A stretch of DNA of 64,000 nucleotides from Cloacibacterium sp047601505 (GTDB lineage: Bacteria; Bacteroidota; Bacteroidia; Flavobacteriales; Weeksellaceae), in NCBI RefSeq assembly GCF_047601505.1, contig NZ_JASGJD010000001.1:3038001-3102000 (forward strand), given 5' to 3'. Shown in pieces: positions 42,451-51,306 of this stretch. The stretch's first letter is position 1, and each line of letters opens with the position of its first letter. Both the position numbers and the translations under genes were made by a program. The notes under the pieces are model-generated. The model was not told where the DNA came from. It made no database searches and worked only from the letters and a program-made list of their open reading frames with translations.

Positions 42451-43213
42451 TAAACTCAATTACTTTTTCATTAAAAACATGTGCTTTATCTACATTTACC
42501 ACATGTCCGCAGTTTTCTATTACAAAAAGAGAAGAAGATTGTGTGTGCTCTGAAACCACTTTCTTTACAGCAGGCAAAAACATGTAATCTTCTTCTCCCA
42601 TTACGTAAAACGTAGGAATATTAAGTTCTTTTTGCCTAAACCATTTCAGCACAGGATTTATTTCTGCGGTGAGTTTAAACCATTTTATAAATTCTTTTTG
42701 ATACAGTTTTTTAGCTTCGTTAATGAATAGATTTCTAGATTTTTTATGATTATTTTTCGGCATTATTATGAATGCAAAAAGTCTATACAAAACCAAATAA
42801 GGCAATACATATTTAAACAAATTTCCAACTTTCATTAAAATCTGAGAACGGAAATTCATTTTTAGAATTGCACCTCCCATAATCATAGATTTTACACGTT
42901 CTGGTCTCATTTCTGCCAATTGTCTTATAACAATAGAGCCTAGAGAAATCCCCACAAAGTGAGAACTTTTAATTTTAAGATAATCTATAACCTCTAAAAT
43001 ATCATGCGCAATAGCTTTGAAGCTATAATTTTTGTGATGCTGATGTTGTTTTGGCGAATTACCATGACCTCTTAAATCTAATAAAAGAACATTGAATTTT
43101 TTTTGAAATTCTCGGATTTGTTTGTACCAAATAGAAGAACTTCCGCCAGCTCCATGTACAAATGTTACCCAATTATCTGATGTTTCGTGAATATATGTGG
43201 TGTATGAAATCAA
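42431..43213 (-). CDS. Alpha/beta hydrolase
   Basis: 260 residues. Oxyanion loop VHGAGGSSSIW, strand/turn LLLDLRGHGNSPK, nucleophile elbow GISLG (about 102-106) and a C-terminal catalytic His in NCGHVVNVDKAH. The catalytic Asp is probably in MGEEDYMF. Substrate unknown. No signal peptide. Confidence 0.88.
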   Translation of the reverse strand: MISYTTYIHETSDNWVTFVHGAGGSSSIWYKQIREFQKKFNVLLLDLRGHGNSPKQHQHHKNYSFKAIAHDILEVIDYLKIKSSHFVGISLGSIVIRQLAEMRPERVKSMIMGGAILKMNFRSQILMKVGNLFKYVLPYLVLYRLFAFIIMPKNNHKKSRNLFINEAKKLYQKEFIKWFKLTAEINPVLKWFRQKELNIPTFYVMGEEDYMFLPAVKKVVSEHTQSSSLFVIENCGHVVNVDKAHVFNEKVIEFITQQNS

Positions 43214-43282
43214 TTTAAATATTTTTTGCTAAAATAAAATAATTTTTCCGAATATTACGCAAAGCATAATATTTTCTTCTTC

Positions 43283-43651
43283 CTAAGAAATTTCTTCTCT
43301 ATTTACCAATTCTATAGAAAAAGCGGGTAAACAAATCGCTATATATTCACATTCTGTATCAAAAGGATTGCTGTACCTTACTCTTGCTCCTTTTTGTATA
43401 AGAATACTTTGTCCAGCCTCTAAAACTTCTATTTCTCCGTCTATTTCAAATTGTTTTTTACCTTTTATAATAAGAGTAAATTCATCAAAATCTGGTGATT
43501 GATGAGGTTCGCTCCAGCCGGAAGGTGCAACCATGTGAGCAATTGAAATATTAGAATTTCCTGTAGAATTTCCCCAATGTTCTTCTATTAATTTACCATC
43601 ATTAGTAGGAACAACAAAAGGATTATCTTGAATTTTATATTTTTTTGACAT
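43283..43651 (-). CDS. Cupin-domain protein
   Basis: 122 residues, a single cupin barrel. 'GWSEPHQSPDFDEFTLIIKGKKQFEIDGE' and 'LEAGQSILIQKGARVRYSNP' match cupin motifs 1 and 2, with His/Glu metal ligands in motif 1 and no His in motif 2. Function unknown; possibly a sugar or small-molecule binding cupin. Confidence 0.82.
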   Translation of the reverse strand: MSKKYKIQDNPFVVPTNDGKLIEEHWGNSTGNSNISIAHMVAPSGWSEPHQSPDFDEFTLIIKGKKQFEIDGEIEVLEAGQSILIQKGARVRYSNPFDTECEYIAICLPAFSIELVNREEIS

Positions 43652-43724
43652 TTTAAAACTAAGTTTTGAATATCAAAAATAAGAAATTATCTGTTGAAAA
43701 TTTTACATTAAACACAAAACTTTA

Positions 43725-44015
43725 CTAAACAATTTCAGAAGTAAGACCTCTAGAAATAAGTTTTTCGTGCATAGGCTTTAGAAGTTCTAGGCTTCCAGTT
43801 TTTACAGTACATTTGCCTTTATAATGCACCAAAATAGTACATTGTTCTGCTTGCTCTAATGTATGATGACAAATTTCTATTAAACTATCTATCACAAAAT
43901 CAAAAGTATTAACATCATCATTATGAAGTACTAATTTATAAACTTCGTCTTCATTTTCTAGCAAAGCAACTTCTTCTTCGTACTGTCTTTGTGGTTTATC
44001 GTAATATTTTGCCAT
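43725..44015 (-). CDS. clpS: ATP-dependent Clp protease adaptor ClpS
   Basis: 96 residues from the ATG at 44015 (MAKYYDKPQRQYEEEV); an upstream in-frame ATG at 44057 overlaps the preceding gene and gives an atypical N-terminus. The ClpS core 'YKLVLHNDDVNTFDFVIDSLIEICHHTLEQAEQCTILVHYKGKC' carries the Asn-Asp-Asp of the N-degron pocket. It delivers N-end-rule substrates to ClpA/ClpC. Confidence 0.93.
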   Translation of the reverse strand: MAKYYDKPQRQYEEEVALLENEDEVYKLVLHNDDVNTFDFVIDSLIEICHHTLEQAEQCTILVHYKGKCTVKTGSLELLKPMHEKLISRGLTSEIV

Positions 44016-44034
44016 TTTTAGTATCCAAAAAACA

Positions 44035-45390
44035 TTAAAGTTTTTCAATTTCTTCAATTATATCATCTGTTAAGTCTGGTTCTTCGTAAGTTAACTCTAC
44101 CAACTCAACACTTTTATTATTCATTTTCAAAATTTTAAATTGATAATCATCTAATTTAAATTCTTGATTTTCTTCTGGTATATCTTCTAATTGATGAAGA
44201 ATAAAGCCTGCCAAAGTATTATATTCTACATCTTCTGGCAATTGTTTTGGCAAATATTCGTTTATTTCTTCTAAAGGCTGAGTTGCCTGAACCCAAAATA
44301 CATTTTCGCCAACTTTATCTACAATTTTTTCTTCTTCGTCTTCCTCATCTTGAATTTCTCCTACCAATTCTTCCAAAATATCTTCTAGAGTAATAATTCC
44401 TTCAGTACCACCAAATTCGTCAATTACAATAGCCAAATGCTGTTTCTTTAATTGAAAAACTTTCAATAAATCTGAAACTTTTTTACTTCCTACCACAAAG
44501 AAAGCTTCTCTAATGTAATCTCGTAGATTAAAATTCTCTAAATTATCTTTGTGTTTGATGTACTCTCTAATAATTTCTTTGGTGTAGAAAATCCCAATAA
44601 TATTGTCTATAGAATCTTCATAAACCGGAATTCTAGAATATCCACTGTCTATAATTAAATCTAAAATTTCTTCTTTAGAATCTTCTATATCAATTGAAAA
44701 AATATTTTGACGCGGCACCATTACTTGCTTTGCATTATGGTCTGTAAAATCAAAAGCATTTTTTATAATTTCATAATTTTCTTCTTCTATTTCACCACTA
44801 TCTGCAGATTGTTTTACCAAAAGTTGTAATTCTTCGGTAGAGTGAATCTCTTGTTCGGTTACAGGGTGCAAACCAATTAATCTTAAAAAAGCATTGGAGA
44901 TAAAATTCATCAACCAAATAATGGGTTTAAAAAGAAAATAGAAAAACCTTAGAGGTGTTGATATAAATAAAGTAGTAGCTTCAGATTTTCTAATGGCAAT
45001 AGATTTCGGCACCAATTCTCCAAAAACAATATGCATAACAGTAATTATAGAAAAACTAAATACTACAGATATCGTAGTAAGAACAGAAGCTGTAACCTCT
45101 AAATTAAAATATGAAAAAAGATTATGAAAGACATGCTCTAAAGCACTTTCTCCCACCCAACCTAATGCTAGAGAAGCAAGTGTAATTCCTAATTGAGTAG
45201 CAGAGAGATAAGCATCTAAATTTTTGATGATAAGTTCGGCTTGCTTAGCCATTTTGTTGCCTTCGGCAGCTTTAATTTGAATTTGAGAATAGCGAACTTT
45301 AACGATGGAAAATTCTGCGGCTACGAAAAAACCGTTTAATAATACTAGTAATAATGCAATAAGAAGTTTGAGAAAACTATCGGGGTCCAT
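44035..45390 (-). CDS. CNNM/CorC-type membrane protein (hemolysin-family)
   Basis: 451 residues. DUF21 transmembrane domain (1-190, 'LLNGFFVAAEFSIVKVR'), paired CBS domains (about 215-335, 'MVPRQNIFSIDIEDSKEEILDLI', 'FGGTEGIITLEDILEELVGEI') and a CorC_HlyC domain (about 355-435). Members export Mg2+ or Co2+, or affect divalent cation homeostasis; the 'hemolysin' name is historical. Ends 20 nt before the clpS start. Confidence 0.9.
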   Translation of the reverse strand: MDPDSFLKLLIALLLVLLNGFFVAAEFSIVKVRYSQIQIKAAEGNKMAKQAELIIKNLDAYLSATQLGITLASLALGWVGESALEHVFHNLFSYFNLEVTASVLTTISVVFSFSIITVMHIVFGELVPKSIAIRKSEATTLFISTPLRFFYFLFKPIIWLMNFISNAFLRLIGLHPVTEQEIHSTEELQLLVKQSADSGEIEEENYEIIKNAFDFTDHNAKQVMVPRQNIFSIDIEDSKEEILDLIIDSGYSRIPVYEDSIDNIIGIFYTKEIIREYIKHKDNLENFNLRDYIREAFFVVGSKKVSDLLKVFQLKKQHLAIVIDEFGGTEGIITLEDILEELVGEIQDEEDEEEKIVDKVGENVFWVQATQPLEEINEYLPKQLPEDVEYNTLAGFILHQLEDIPEENQEFKLDDYQFKILKMNNKSVELVELTYEEPDLTDDIIEEIEKL

Positions 45391-45454
45391 TTAAATTTTT
45401 TAAACAATTAATGCAAATATATAAAAATAATTAAAAATAATTGGCTTAAGAAAA

Positions 45455-45481
45455 AAGGATACATTAGAAAGATGTATCCTT
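45455..45481 (-). terminator. Terminator of an orphan minus-strand unit
   Basis: Perfect stem AAGGATACAT/ATGTATCCTT with a 7-nt loop, followed on the minus strand by TTTTCTTAAG. It lies 65 nt upstream of the CNNM gene, so it ends a transcript that starts between that gene and atpG. Confidence 0.7.
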
Positions 45482-45756
45482 AAGGGTCTAAAAATCGAAA
45501 TATGAAGAAAATTACTACTTTTAATTTTAATAAATCTACTACAGAAAAAAGGTCTTATATATCAGAGAATTCTCTGTAGTAGAATTTGGCATCACTTGTG
45601 TTTTTTGTGTTTTATGATAAAAGCAAACTTAAAACAAAAACTTATTTAGTAACAAGTACACTTTTGTGTAACTTCCTTATAAGATAATTGGTGTTTCAAA
45701 TTCACAGTTCAAAAGTAGATAAAGTAAACCTTATTTTCAATACGTAGAAATACGTA
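45482..45756 (-). other. Orphan transcription unit, possible small RNA or short peptide
   Basis: On the minus strand a palindrome TACGTA-GAAA-TACGTA (45741-45756 as read on plus) overlaps a TTG, followed after 20 nt by the -7 element TACTTTTG (45710-45717). About 240 nt later the unit ends in the hairpin at 45455-45481. The transcript would contain an 11-bp stem (TCTACTACAGA/TCTGTAGTAGA, 45535-45583). The only ATG frames are very short (17 codons starting MPNSTTENSL on minus). No known RNA family recognised. Confidence 0.4.
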
Positions 45757-45765
45757 ATTTAACAT

Positions 45766-45793
45766 AAAAGCACCAACGAAAGTTGGTGCTTTT
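45766..45793 (-). terminator. Terminator of the atp operon
   Basis: 12-bp stem AAAAGCACCAAC with its complement and a GAAA loop, 22 nt after the atpG stop, with T run on the minus strand. Confidence 0.9.
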
Positions 45794-45814
45794 ATAAAAT
45801 ATGCTAATTGATTT

Positions 45815-46672
45815 TTAACTATTTTTAAGTGCTTCAGCTCCTGATACAATTTCAAGAATCTCATTGGTAATAGCAGCTTGTCTTGCTTTATTATAGAAAA
45901 TTACCAAATCATTTTTAAGAGCTTGTGCATTGTCTGTAGCTTTGTGCATAGCCGTCATTCTGGCACCATGTTCCGAAGCAATAGAATCTAATACCGCTTT
46001 GTAAACTTGTGTTTTGATAGACTTAGGAATCAAACTTTCAATAATTTCTTTTCTGCTTGGTTCAAAAATATAATCACTTACAACATTACCTGTGTTTTCC
46101 GGCAAAACGATTGGTAATAATTGTTCTGTTTTTATTTCTTGAGTAGCAGCATTGATAAATTTGTTATAAATTAGATGAACTTCGTCAAACTGACCTTCTT
46201 TAAAAGCTTTCATCACTTTAGAAGAAACTTTAGCTACTGCTTCAAAACTCATTTGATCAAAGATTGTACTTTTATTATCGTAAACAGTTTTGTTTTTCTT
46301 TACAGCATCAAAAACTTTTTTCCCAATGGTAAGAACTTCTACTTCAACGTTAGTTTTAGAAATTTGTTGGTTCAATTCTTTAATTACAGACGAGTTGAAA
46401 ACTCCTGCTAATCCTCTATTAGAAGAAACAGCAATGAAAAGAATTTTCTTTACTTCTCTTTTCTGTGCAAAAACCGAAACGTTATCAGAATCTGAGCTAG
46501 AGCTTACATTCTGGATAATTTCTTGAAGTTTTTCGGAATAAGGTCTAAGCATCACGATTGCATCTTGTGCTTTTTTTAGTTTCGCTGCCGAAACCATTTT
46601 CATAGCACTTGTAATCTGCATCGTAGATGATATAGACGTGATTCTACCTCTAATTTCTTTTAAATTTGCCAT
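45815..46672 (-). CDS. atpG: ATP synthase F1 gamma subunit
   Basis: 285 residues from the ATG at 46672 (MANLKEIRGRITSISSTMQITSAMKMVSAAKLKKA). An in-frame extension to 46744 would translate the heptamer repeat as TNNQQPTTNNQQPTT and is rejected. The C-terminal helix 'MTAMHKATDNAQALKNDLVIFYNKARQAAITNEILEIVSGAEAL' is typical. It is the rotating central shaft of F1. Last gene of the atp operon; atpD and atpC must lie elsewhere, as usual in this group. Confidence 0.96.
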   Translation of the reverse strand: MANLKEIRGRITSISSTMQITSAMKMVSAAKLKKAQDAIVMLRPYSEKLQEIIQNVSSSSDSDNVSVFAQKREVKKILFIAVSSNRGLAGVFNSSVIKELNQQISKTNVEVEVLTIGKKVFDAVKKNKTVYDNKSTIFDQMSFEAVAKVSSKVMKAFKEGQFDEVHLIYNKFINAATQEIKTEQLLPIVLPENTGNVVSDYIFEPSRKEIIESLIPKSIKTQVYKAVLDSIASEHGARMTAMHKATDNAQALKNDLVIFYNKARQAAITNEILEIVSGAEALKNS

Positions 46673-46682
46673 ATTAAGTTTA

Positions 46683-46724
46683 GTTGTTGGTTGTTGGTTG
46701 TTGGTTGTCGGTTGTTGGTTGTTA
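46683..46724. repeat. Tandem heptamer repeat in the atpA-atpG spacer
   Basis: Six 7-bp units (GTTGTTG, with one GTTGTCG and one GTTGTTA) fill most of the 99-bp spacer between atpA and atpG. More degenerate CAAC-containing sequence follows up to 46770. Same repeat period as the arrays inside the IS21 element. Confidence 0.9.
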
Positions 46725-46771
46725 GTTTTAGAATTTTCTGTCAACTATCAACCAAAAACCATCAACTAATT

Positions 46772-48349
46772 TTAGTTATATTTAGCAGCTAAATCTGTAG
46801 CTACTTGTTTTAGAACACCAGTTAATGCATCATCAATTTTACCAGCTTTAAGAGCTGCCATCACTTCAGGATGTTTATTTCTAAGGAAATCTACATACTC
46901 TACTTGGAATTCTTTTACTTTATTGATAGGAACATTTCTTAATAAGTTTTCAGTTCCAGAGTAAATCATTGCCACTTGAGCTTCTACAGGAAGCGGAGAG
47001 TTTACTGGTTGTTTTAAAATTTCTACGTTTCTTTCACCTTTAGCAATTACTGCCATTGTAGCAGCATCTAAATCTGAACCGAATTTTGCAAAAGCCTCTA
47101 ATTCTTTATATTGTGCCTGGTCTAATTTAAGAGTACCAGATACTTTTTTCATAGATTTAATCTGTGCATTACCTCCTACTCTAGATACAGAAATACCAAC
47201 GTTAATTGCTGGTCTAACACCAGAGTTGAATAAATCTGACTCTAAGAAAATCTGTCCGTCTGTAATAGAGATTACGTTGGTTGGGATATATGCAGATACG
47301 TCACCAGCTTGAGTTTCGATAATTGGTAAAGCAGTAAGAGAACCGCCACCTTTTACCATTGGCTTCAAAGAATCTGGTAAATCGTTCATTTGAGCAGCAA
47401 TCGTATCATCTTTAATTACTTTAGCAGCTCTTTCTAATAATCTTGAGTGAAGGTAGAAAACGTCACCTGGATAAGCTTCACGGCCTGGTGGTCTTCTTAA
47501 TAATAATGAAAGTTCACGGTAAGCAACAGCTTGTTTAGATAAATCATCATAAATGATTAAAGCAGGTCTACCAGTGTCTCTGAAATATTCGCCAATTGCA
47601 GCACCAGCCATTGGAGCATATACTTGCATTGGAGAAGGATCTGAAGCGTTAGCTGCTACTACTACAGTATAAGCCATTGCACCTCTATCTTCAAGAGTTT
47701 TTACGATTTGAGCAACGGTAGAACCTTTTTGACCTACAGCAACGTAAATACAAAATACAGGTTGACCAGCATCGTAGAATTCTTTTTGGTTAAGAATAGT
47801 ATCAATAGCAACGGTGGTTTTACCAGTTTGTCTGTCACCAATGATAAGCTCTCTTTGTCCTCTTCCGATTGGAATCATAGAGTCAATTGCTACAATACCA
47901 GTTTGAAGTGGTTCATTAACCGGTTGACGGAAAATTACACCTGGAGCTTTTCTTTCAAGAGGCATTTCGTAAAGGTCGCCAGAGATTGGCCCTTTACCAT
48001 CGATTGGATTACCAAGAGTATCTACTACTCTACCTAGCATTCCTTCGCCTACTCTAATAGAAGAGATTCTTTCTGTTCTTCTTACGGTATCTCCTTCTTT
48101 TACTAATTTAGATTCACCAAGTAAAGCAACACCTACGTTGTCTTCAGCAAGGTTTAATACAATACCTTCAATTCCGCTTTCAAATTTAACTAGCTCTCCG
48201 TACTGTACATTTTCTAAACCGTAAACAAGCGCAATACCGTCTCCGATTTGTAATACTGTACCAACTTCTTCCACATTAGTTTGGGTATCAAAATTGGCCA
48301 ATTGTTGTTTTAAAATTGCTGAAACTTCAGCCGGATTTATTTCTGCCAT
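46772..48349 (-). CDS. atpA: ATP synthase F1 alpha subunit
   Basis: 525 residues. N-terminal beta-barrel, Walker A GDRQTGKTTVAID (about 170-182), 'PGREAYPGDVFYLHSRLLERA' and 'ISITDGQIFLESDLFNSGVRPAINVGISVSRVGG' signatures. It carries the non-catalytic nucleotide sites of F1. Follows atpH by 17 nt. Confidence 0.98.
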   Translation of the reverse strand: MAEINPAEVSAILKQQLANFDTQTNVEEVGTVLQIGDGIALVYGLENVQYGELVKFESGIEGIVLNLAEDNVGVALLGESKLVKEGDTVRRTERISSIRVGEGMLGRVVDTLGNPIDGKGPISGDLYEMPLERKAPGVIFRQPVNEPLQTGIVAIDSMIPIGRGQRELIIGDRQTGKTTVAIDTILNQKEFYDAGQPVFCIYVAVGQKGSTVAQIVKTLEDRGAMAYTVVVAANASDPSPMQVYAPMAGAAIGEYFRDTGRPALIIYDDLSKQAVAYRELSLLLRRPPGREAYPGDVFYLHSRLLERAAKVIKDDTIAAQMNDLPDSLKPMVKGGGSLTALPIIETQAGDVSAYIPTNVISITDGQIFLESDLFNSGVRPAINVGISVSRVGGNAQIKSMKKVSGTLKLDQAQYKELEAFAKFGSDLDAATMAVIAKGERNVEILKQPVNSPLPVEAQVAMIYSGTENLLRNVPINKVKEFQVEYVDFLRNKHPEVMAALKAGKIDDALTGVLKQVATDLAAKYN

Positions 48350-48366
48350 TTTATGGTTGTTTTATC

Positions 48367-48906
48367 TTAATTTAATTGAAATTCTTTTTTCACCTGATTG
48401 AGCTTAGTTCTTACAGAAGCATCTACTTGTTGGTCTCCTACTCTTAGGATATAACCACCAATAATTTCAGGGTTCACTACTACTTTAAGGTCATAATTTT
48501 TAGTATGATCTACCAATGTAGTTGTTTTGATAATTTCATCTGTATTTTTAGAAGAAAGTTGTGTAGCTACAGTAAGAGTAACTCTTTGCACCCCTTGCAA
48601 ATCTTCTACTTTATTAATGAATTCCTGAGCGATGTCTTGTAAATGACTTTCTCTTCCTTGTTTAATCACTAATGTAATTAAATTCTGAGCAACAGGAGAA
48701 AACTGTACAAAAATCTGACTTGCAGCTGAGATTTTCTTTTTTGCATCAATAATAGGTGAAGCAAAGAAATTTTTCAATTCTTTAGAATCTTTCATAATCT
48801 TTACCACATCTTTCATCTCTGCAAATACAGAAACAGTATTACCTGACTCCTGTGTGAAATCAAGTAAACCTTGTGCGTATCTTTTTGCTACTTTTGATGT
48901 AAGCAT
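48367..48906 (-). CDS. atpH: ATP synthase F1 delta subunit
   Basis: 179 residues. 'SKVAKRYAQGLLDFTQE' at the start and 'VVNPEIIGGYILRVGDQQVDASVRTKLNQVKKEF' at the end are diagnostic of the delta/OSCP family. It forms part of the peripheral stalk. Two nt after the atpF stop. Confidence 0.96.
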   Translation of the reverse strand: MLTSKVAKRYAQGLLDFTQESGNTVSVFAEMKDVVKIMKDSKELKNFFASPIIDAKKKISAASQIFVQFSPVAQNLITLVIKQGRESHLQDIAQEFINKVEDLQGVQRVTLTVATQLSSKNTDEIIKTTTLVDHTKNYDLKVVVNPEIIGGYILRVGDQQVDASVRTKLNQVKKEFQLN

Positions 48907-48908
48907 TT

Positions 48909-49406
48909 TTAGTTTTGATTTGGTTGATTAAGAATATTTTCTACTAATTGATTTTGAGCATCCGCATTATCAAGTTTTTGCTTAAGAATAGATTCTGCAA
49001 CTTGTACTGAAAGTGTACCAATTTGGCTTTTAATTTCAGCTACAGCAGCAGATTTTTCAGCAATAATTGATTCTCTAGCTTGAGCTATCATTTTATCACC
49101 TTCAGATTTAGCAGCTTCTTTAGCATCAGAAACTATTTTTTCTTTTATTTCTCTAGCTTCTTTCAAGATAGCATCTCTTTCTGCTTTAGCTTCTCTAATA
49201 ATTCTTTCGTTATCAGATTTTAGCTGTGCCATTTCTTCTTTTGCTAACTGAGCTTGGTTAAGAGCATCCATAATGTTAGATTCTCTCTCGTTAATAGAGT
49301 TAAGAATTGGTTTCCAAGCAAATTTTCCTAATAAAAGCAAAAGCCCGATGAAAATAATAGATTGGATGATAAACAATCCTGATGAAAATTGATTAATTAA
49401 TTCCAT
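48909..49406 (-). CDS. atpF: ATP synthase F0 b subunit
   Basis: 165 residues: one N-terminal transmembrane helix (about 8-28) followed by a long charged helix (about 40-150, 'NERESNIMDALNQAQLAKEEMAQLKSDNERI') forming the peripheral stalk dimer. Confidence 0.96.
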   Translation of the reverse strand: MELINQFSSGLFIIQSIIFIGLLLLLGKFAWKPILNSINERESNIMDALNQAQLAKEEMAQLKSDNERIIREAKAERDAILKEAREIKEKIVSDAKEAAKSEGDKMIAQARESIIAEKSAAVAEIKSQIGTLSVQVAESILKQKLDNADAQNQLVENILNQPNQN

Positions 49407-49492
49407 ATGTAGATTAATAATTTTTAAAAATTTTTGTTTAAAAAATCACTGACTGTAAGCAACCCTTACAGTCAATGAAGTTTTTTTTGCAA

Positions 49493-49687
49493 TTAGTTTA
49501 CAGCAAATAACGCAGCAAACGCTACCCCTTCTACAAGAGCCGCAGCGATAAGCATCGCAGTTTGTAATTTACCTGATTGCTCTGGTTGTCTAGCAATAGC
49601 TTCTAGAGCAGCAGCACCAATTTTACCGATACCAATACCAGCTCCAATTACTACTAAACCTGCACCAATAATTTTAGGAATTTCCAT
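49493..49687 (-). CDS. atpE: ATP synthase F0 c subunit
   Basis: 64 residues forming a two-helix hairpin. Helix 1 has the glycine motif GAGIGIGKIG, the loop is ARQPEQ, and helix 2 has the ion-carrying Glu53 (ALVEGVAF). The Na+ signature residues next to the Glu (Ser/Thr) are missing, so a proton ring is expected. Confidence 0.97.
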   Translation of the reverse strand: MEIPKIIGAGLVVIGAGIGIGKIGAAALEAIARQPEQSGKLQTAMLIAAALVEGVAFAALFAVN

Positions 49688-49718
49688 AATATAAAAATTT
49701 AAAAAATTGTTTTAATAA

Positions 49719-50852
49719 TTAATGAGCGTGTTCGTGTTCATGTTCTTGAACTGCCATACCAATAAACAATGCAGAAAGCATAGTAAAGATATAAGCTTGT
49801 AAAAACGCTACCAATACTTCTAATATATAAATTACCAATGTAAGAAGTGGGAAAGAAACTCCTGCTACTACATTTTTAAAATAATAAATCAATCCTATCA
49901 AACTCATTACCACAATGTGACCAGCAGACATATTCGCAAAGAGACGAATCATCAATGCAAATGGTTTTGTAAGAGTCCCTAATAATTCTATCGGCAATAA
50001 AATCAATTGCATTGGAAAAGGAACACCTGGCATCCAGAAAATGTGTTTCCAATAATCCTTATTTGCAGAGATATTTGTAATAAGATAAGTGAAAATTGCT
50101 AAAAAGAAAGTAATGGTAATATTACCTGTTACATTCACTCCAAAAGGCATCAAACCTAATACATTTAAGAATAAAATAAAGAAAAATACGGTTAATAAAT
50201 ACCCCATAAATCTTCTGTACTTGTGCCCAATATTAGGAATTGCAATATCGTCTCTAATAAAAATAATTAACGGCTCAAATAATCTAGCAGCTCCAGAAGG
50301 AACCAAAGATTTTTTGTAAGATTTCGCCATTCCTCCAAAAATCACCAACATTAATACCGAAACCAAAATAATCATCAATACAGATTTCGTAATAGATAAA
50401 TCCAAAACTTTTTCTACAGTTGGATGATGATGTTCGTCTAATTTCAAATCGCCAGAAGCGTCTGTTTTATAAATTTTTTCGTGGAAAAGTCTGTAATAAT
50501 TTCCATTGCTTTCAACTAAATTTTCTGCACTTTTAGCCTCCATATTTACATGAGAAAAATTATTTTTATTACTCATAAAAACATGAAAACCTCCGTCATA
50601 AATAATCACAGGAAGCGGAAAACCAATATGATGCCCATCTTTATCTACCATAATAGAAAAATCGTGCGCATCTAACAAGTGATGCTGAATAAACTCTTTG
50701 TTTTCTTCGGCAATTTTTTCTTTTTCAGAAAGCGGCTTCACTTCTGCGTGTTCGGTAGCATTATGATGCTCAGGAGTTGTAGTTTCCTGATTTGCAAACG
50801 CAAAAGATAAAGTAAAAATTGTACTAATTATAAGTGCTGTTTTCTTAAGCAT
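49719..50852 (-). CDS. atpB: ATP synthase F0 a subunit
   Basis: 377 residues, longer than the ~270 of E. coli because of a signal peptide (1-20) and a ~130-residue periplasmic N-terminal region with His-rich stretches, as in other Bacteroidota. Conserved helix 'KPFALMIRLFANMSAGHIVVM' contains the essential Arg, and 'LVAFLQAYIFTMLSALFIGMAV' the final helix. It forms the proton half-channels. Confidence 0.95.
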   Translation of the reverse strand: MLKKTALIISTIFTLSFAFANQETTTPEHHNATEHAEVKPLSEKEKIAEENKEFIQHHLLDAHDFSIMVDKDGHHIGFPLPVIIYDGGFHVFMSNKNNFSHVNMEAKSAENLVESNGNYYRLFHEKIYKTDASGDLKLDEHHHPTVEKVLDLSITKSVLMIILVSVLMLVIFGGMAKSYKKSLVPSGAARLFEPLIIFIRDDIAIPNIGHKYRRFMGYLLTVFFFILFLNVLGLMPFGVNVTGNITITFFLAIFTYLITNISANKDYWKHIFWMPGVPFPMQLILLPIELLGTLTKPFALMIRLFANMSAGHIVVMSLIGLIYYFKNVVAGVSFPLLTLVIYILEVLVAFLQAYIFTMLSALFIGMAVQEHEHEHAH

Positions 50853-50913
50853 CAGAGTCTTTTTTTTAGTTGTGCAAAAATATGATATTTTTTTCGAGTA
50901 TAAAAGAAAATAT

Positions 50914-51306
50914 CTAATGTTTTTTTTCTTGATTTAATAATTGTATCGTATAGTACGTAAGTAGCCCTGTAAGAACAAAATACGGGATTATAAAATGGTA
51001 TTTATAATGCGGAACTTCTTCAAAATTTAGCTTCATTCTGATAAGATACATCAATACAAATTTTAACAAAATTATCCCTATAAAAGAAAGCCCCAAAAAC
51101 TCTGGAACCGTTCTATTGATAATATTGATAAGCGTTACCAACATCATAAACATTACTCCAAGAAATAAGTAAAATTTAATGATTAAATTGGGTTGTAGAT
51201 TTTCTACTTGTGTCCAAATAACTAAATGAAGAATAAAAGTAAGCATAAAACCTACCCATAAAACATTATTTTTTATTTGATTCTTCTTCTCTTCTGTTGA
51301 TTTCAT
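50914..51306 (-). CDS. Small four-helix membrane protein of the atp operon (DUF6168-like)
   Basis: 130 residues with four predicted transmembrane helices (about 15-32, 40-61, 69-88, 103-122) and a basic C-terminus. It sits where AtpI normally lies, between AtpZ and AtpB, overlaps the upstream gene by 41 nt and is conserved in position in flavobacteria as far as I recall. It may act as an assembly factor for the c-ring or as an ion carrier; there is no direct motif evidence. Confidence 0.75.
   Translation of the reverse strand: MKSTEEKKNQIKNNVLWVGFMLTFILHLVIWTQVENLQPNLIIKFYLFLGVMFMMLVTLINIINRTVPEFLGLSFIGIILLKFVLMYLIRMKLNFEEVPHYKYHFIIPYFVLTGLLTYYTIQLLNQEKKH

Noticed and set aside
44016..44057. 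Upstream start for ClpS (MKKLKNFNVFWILK...)
   Set aside because: It would overlap the end of the CNNM gene and gives an atypical N-terminus; MAKYYDKPQ is the better start.
45502..45579. 25-codon plus-strand ORF starting MKKITTFNFNKS
   Set aside because: Promoter, palindrome and terminator all point to the minus strand here, and the ORF has no supporting context.
46673..46744. N-terminal extension of AtpG (NNQQPTT repeats)
   Set aside because: It is encoded by the heptamer repeat. MANLKEIRGRIT is the conserved start of the gamma subunit.
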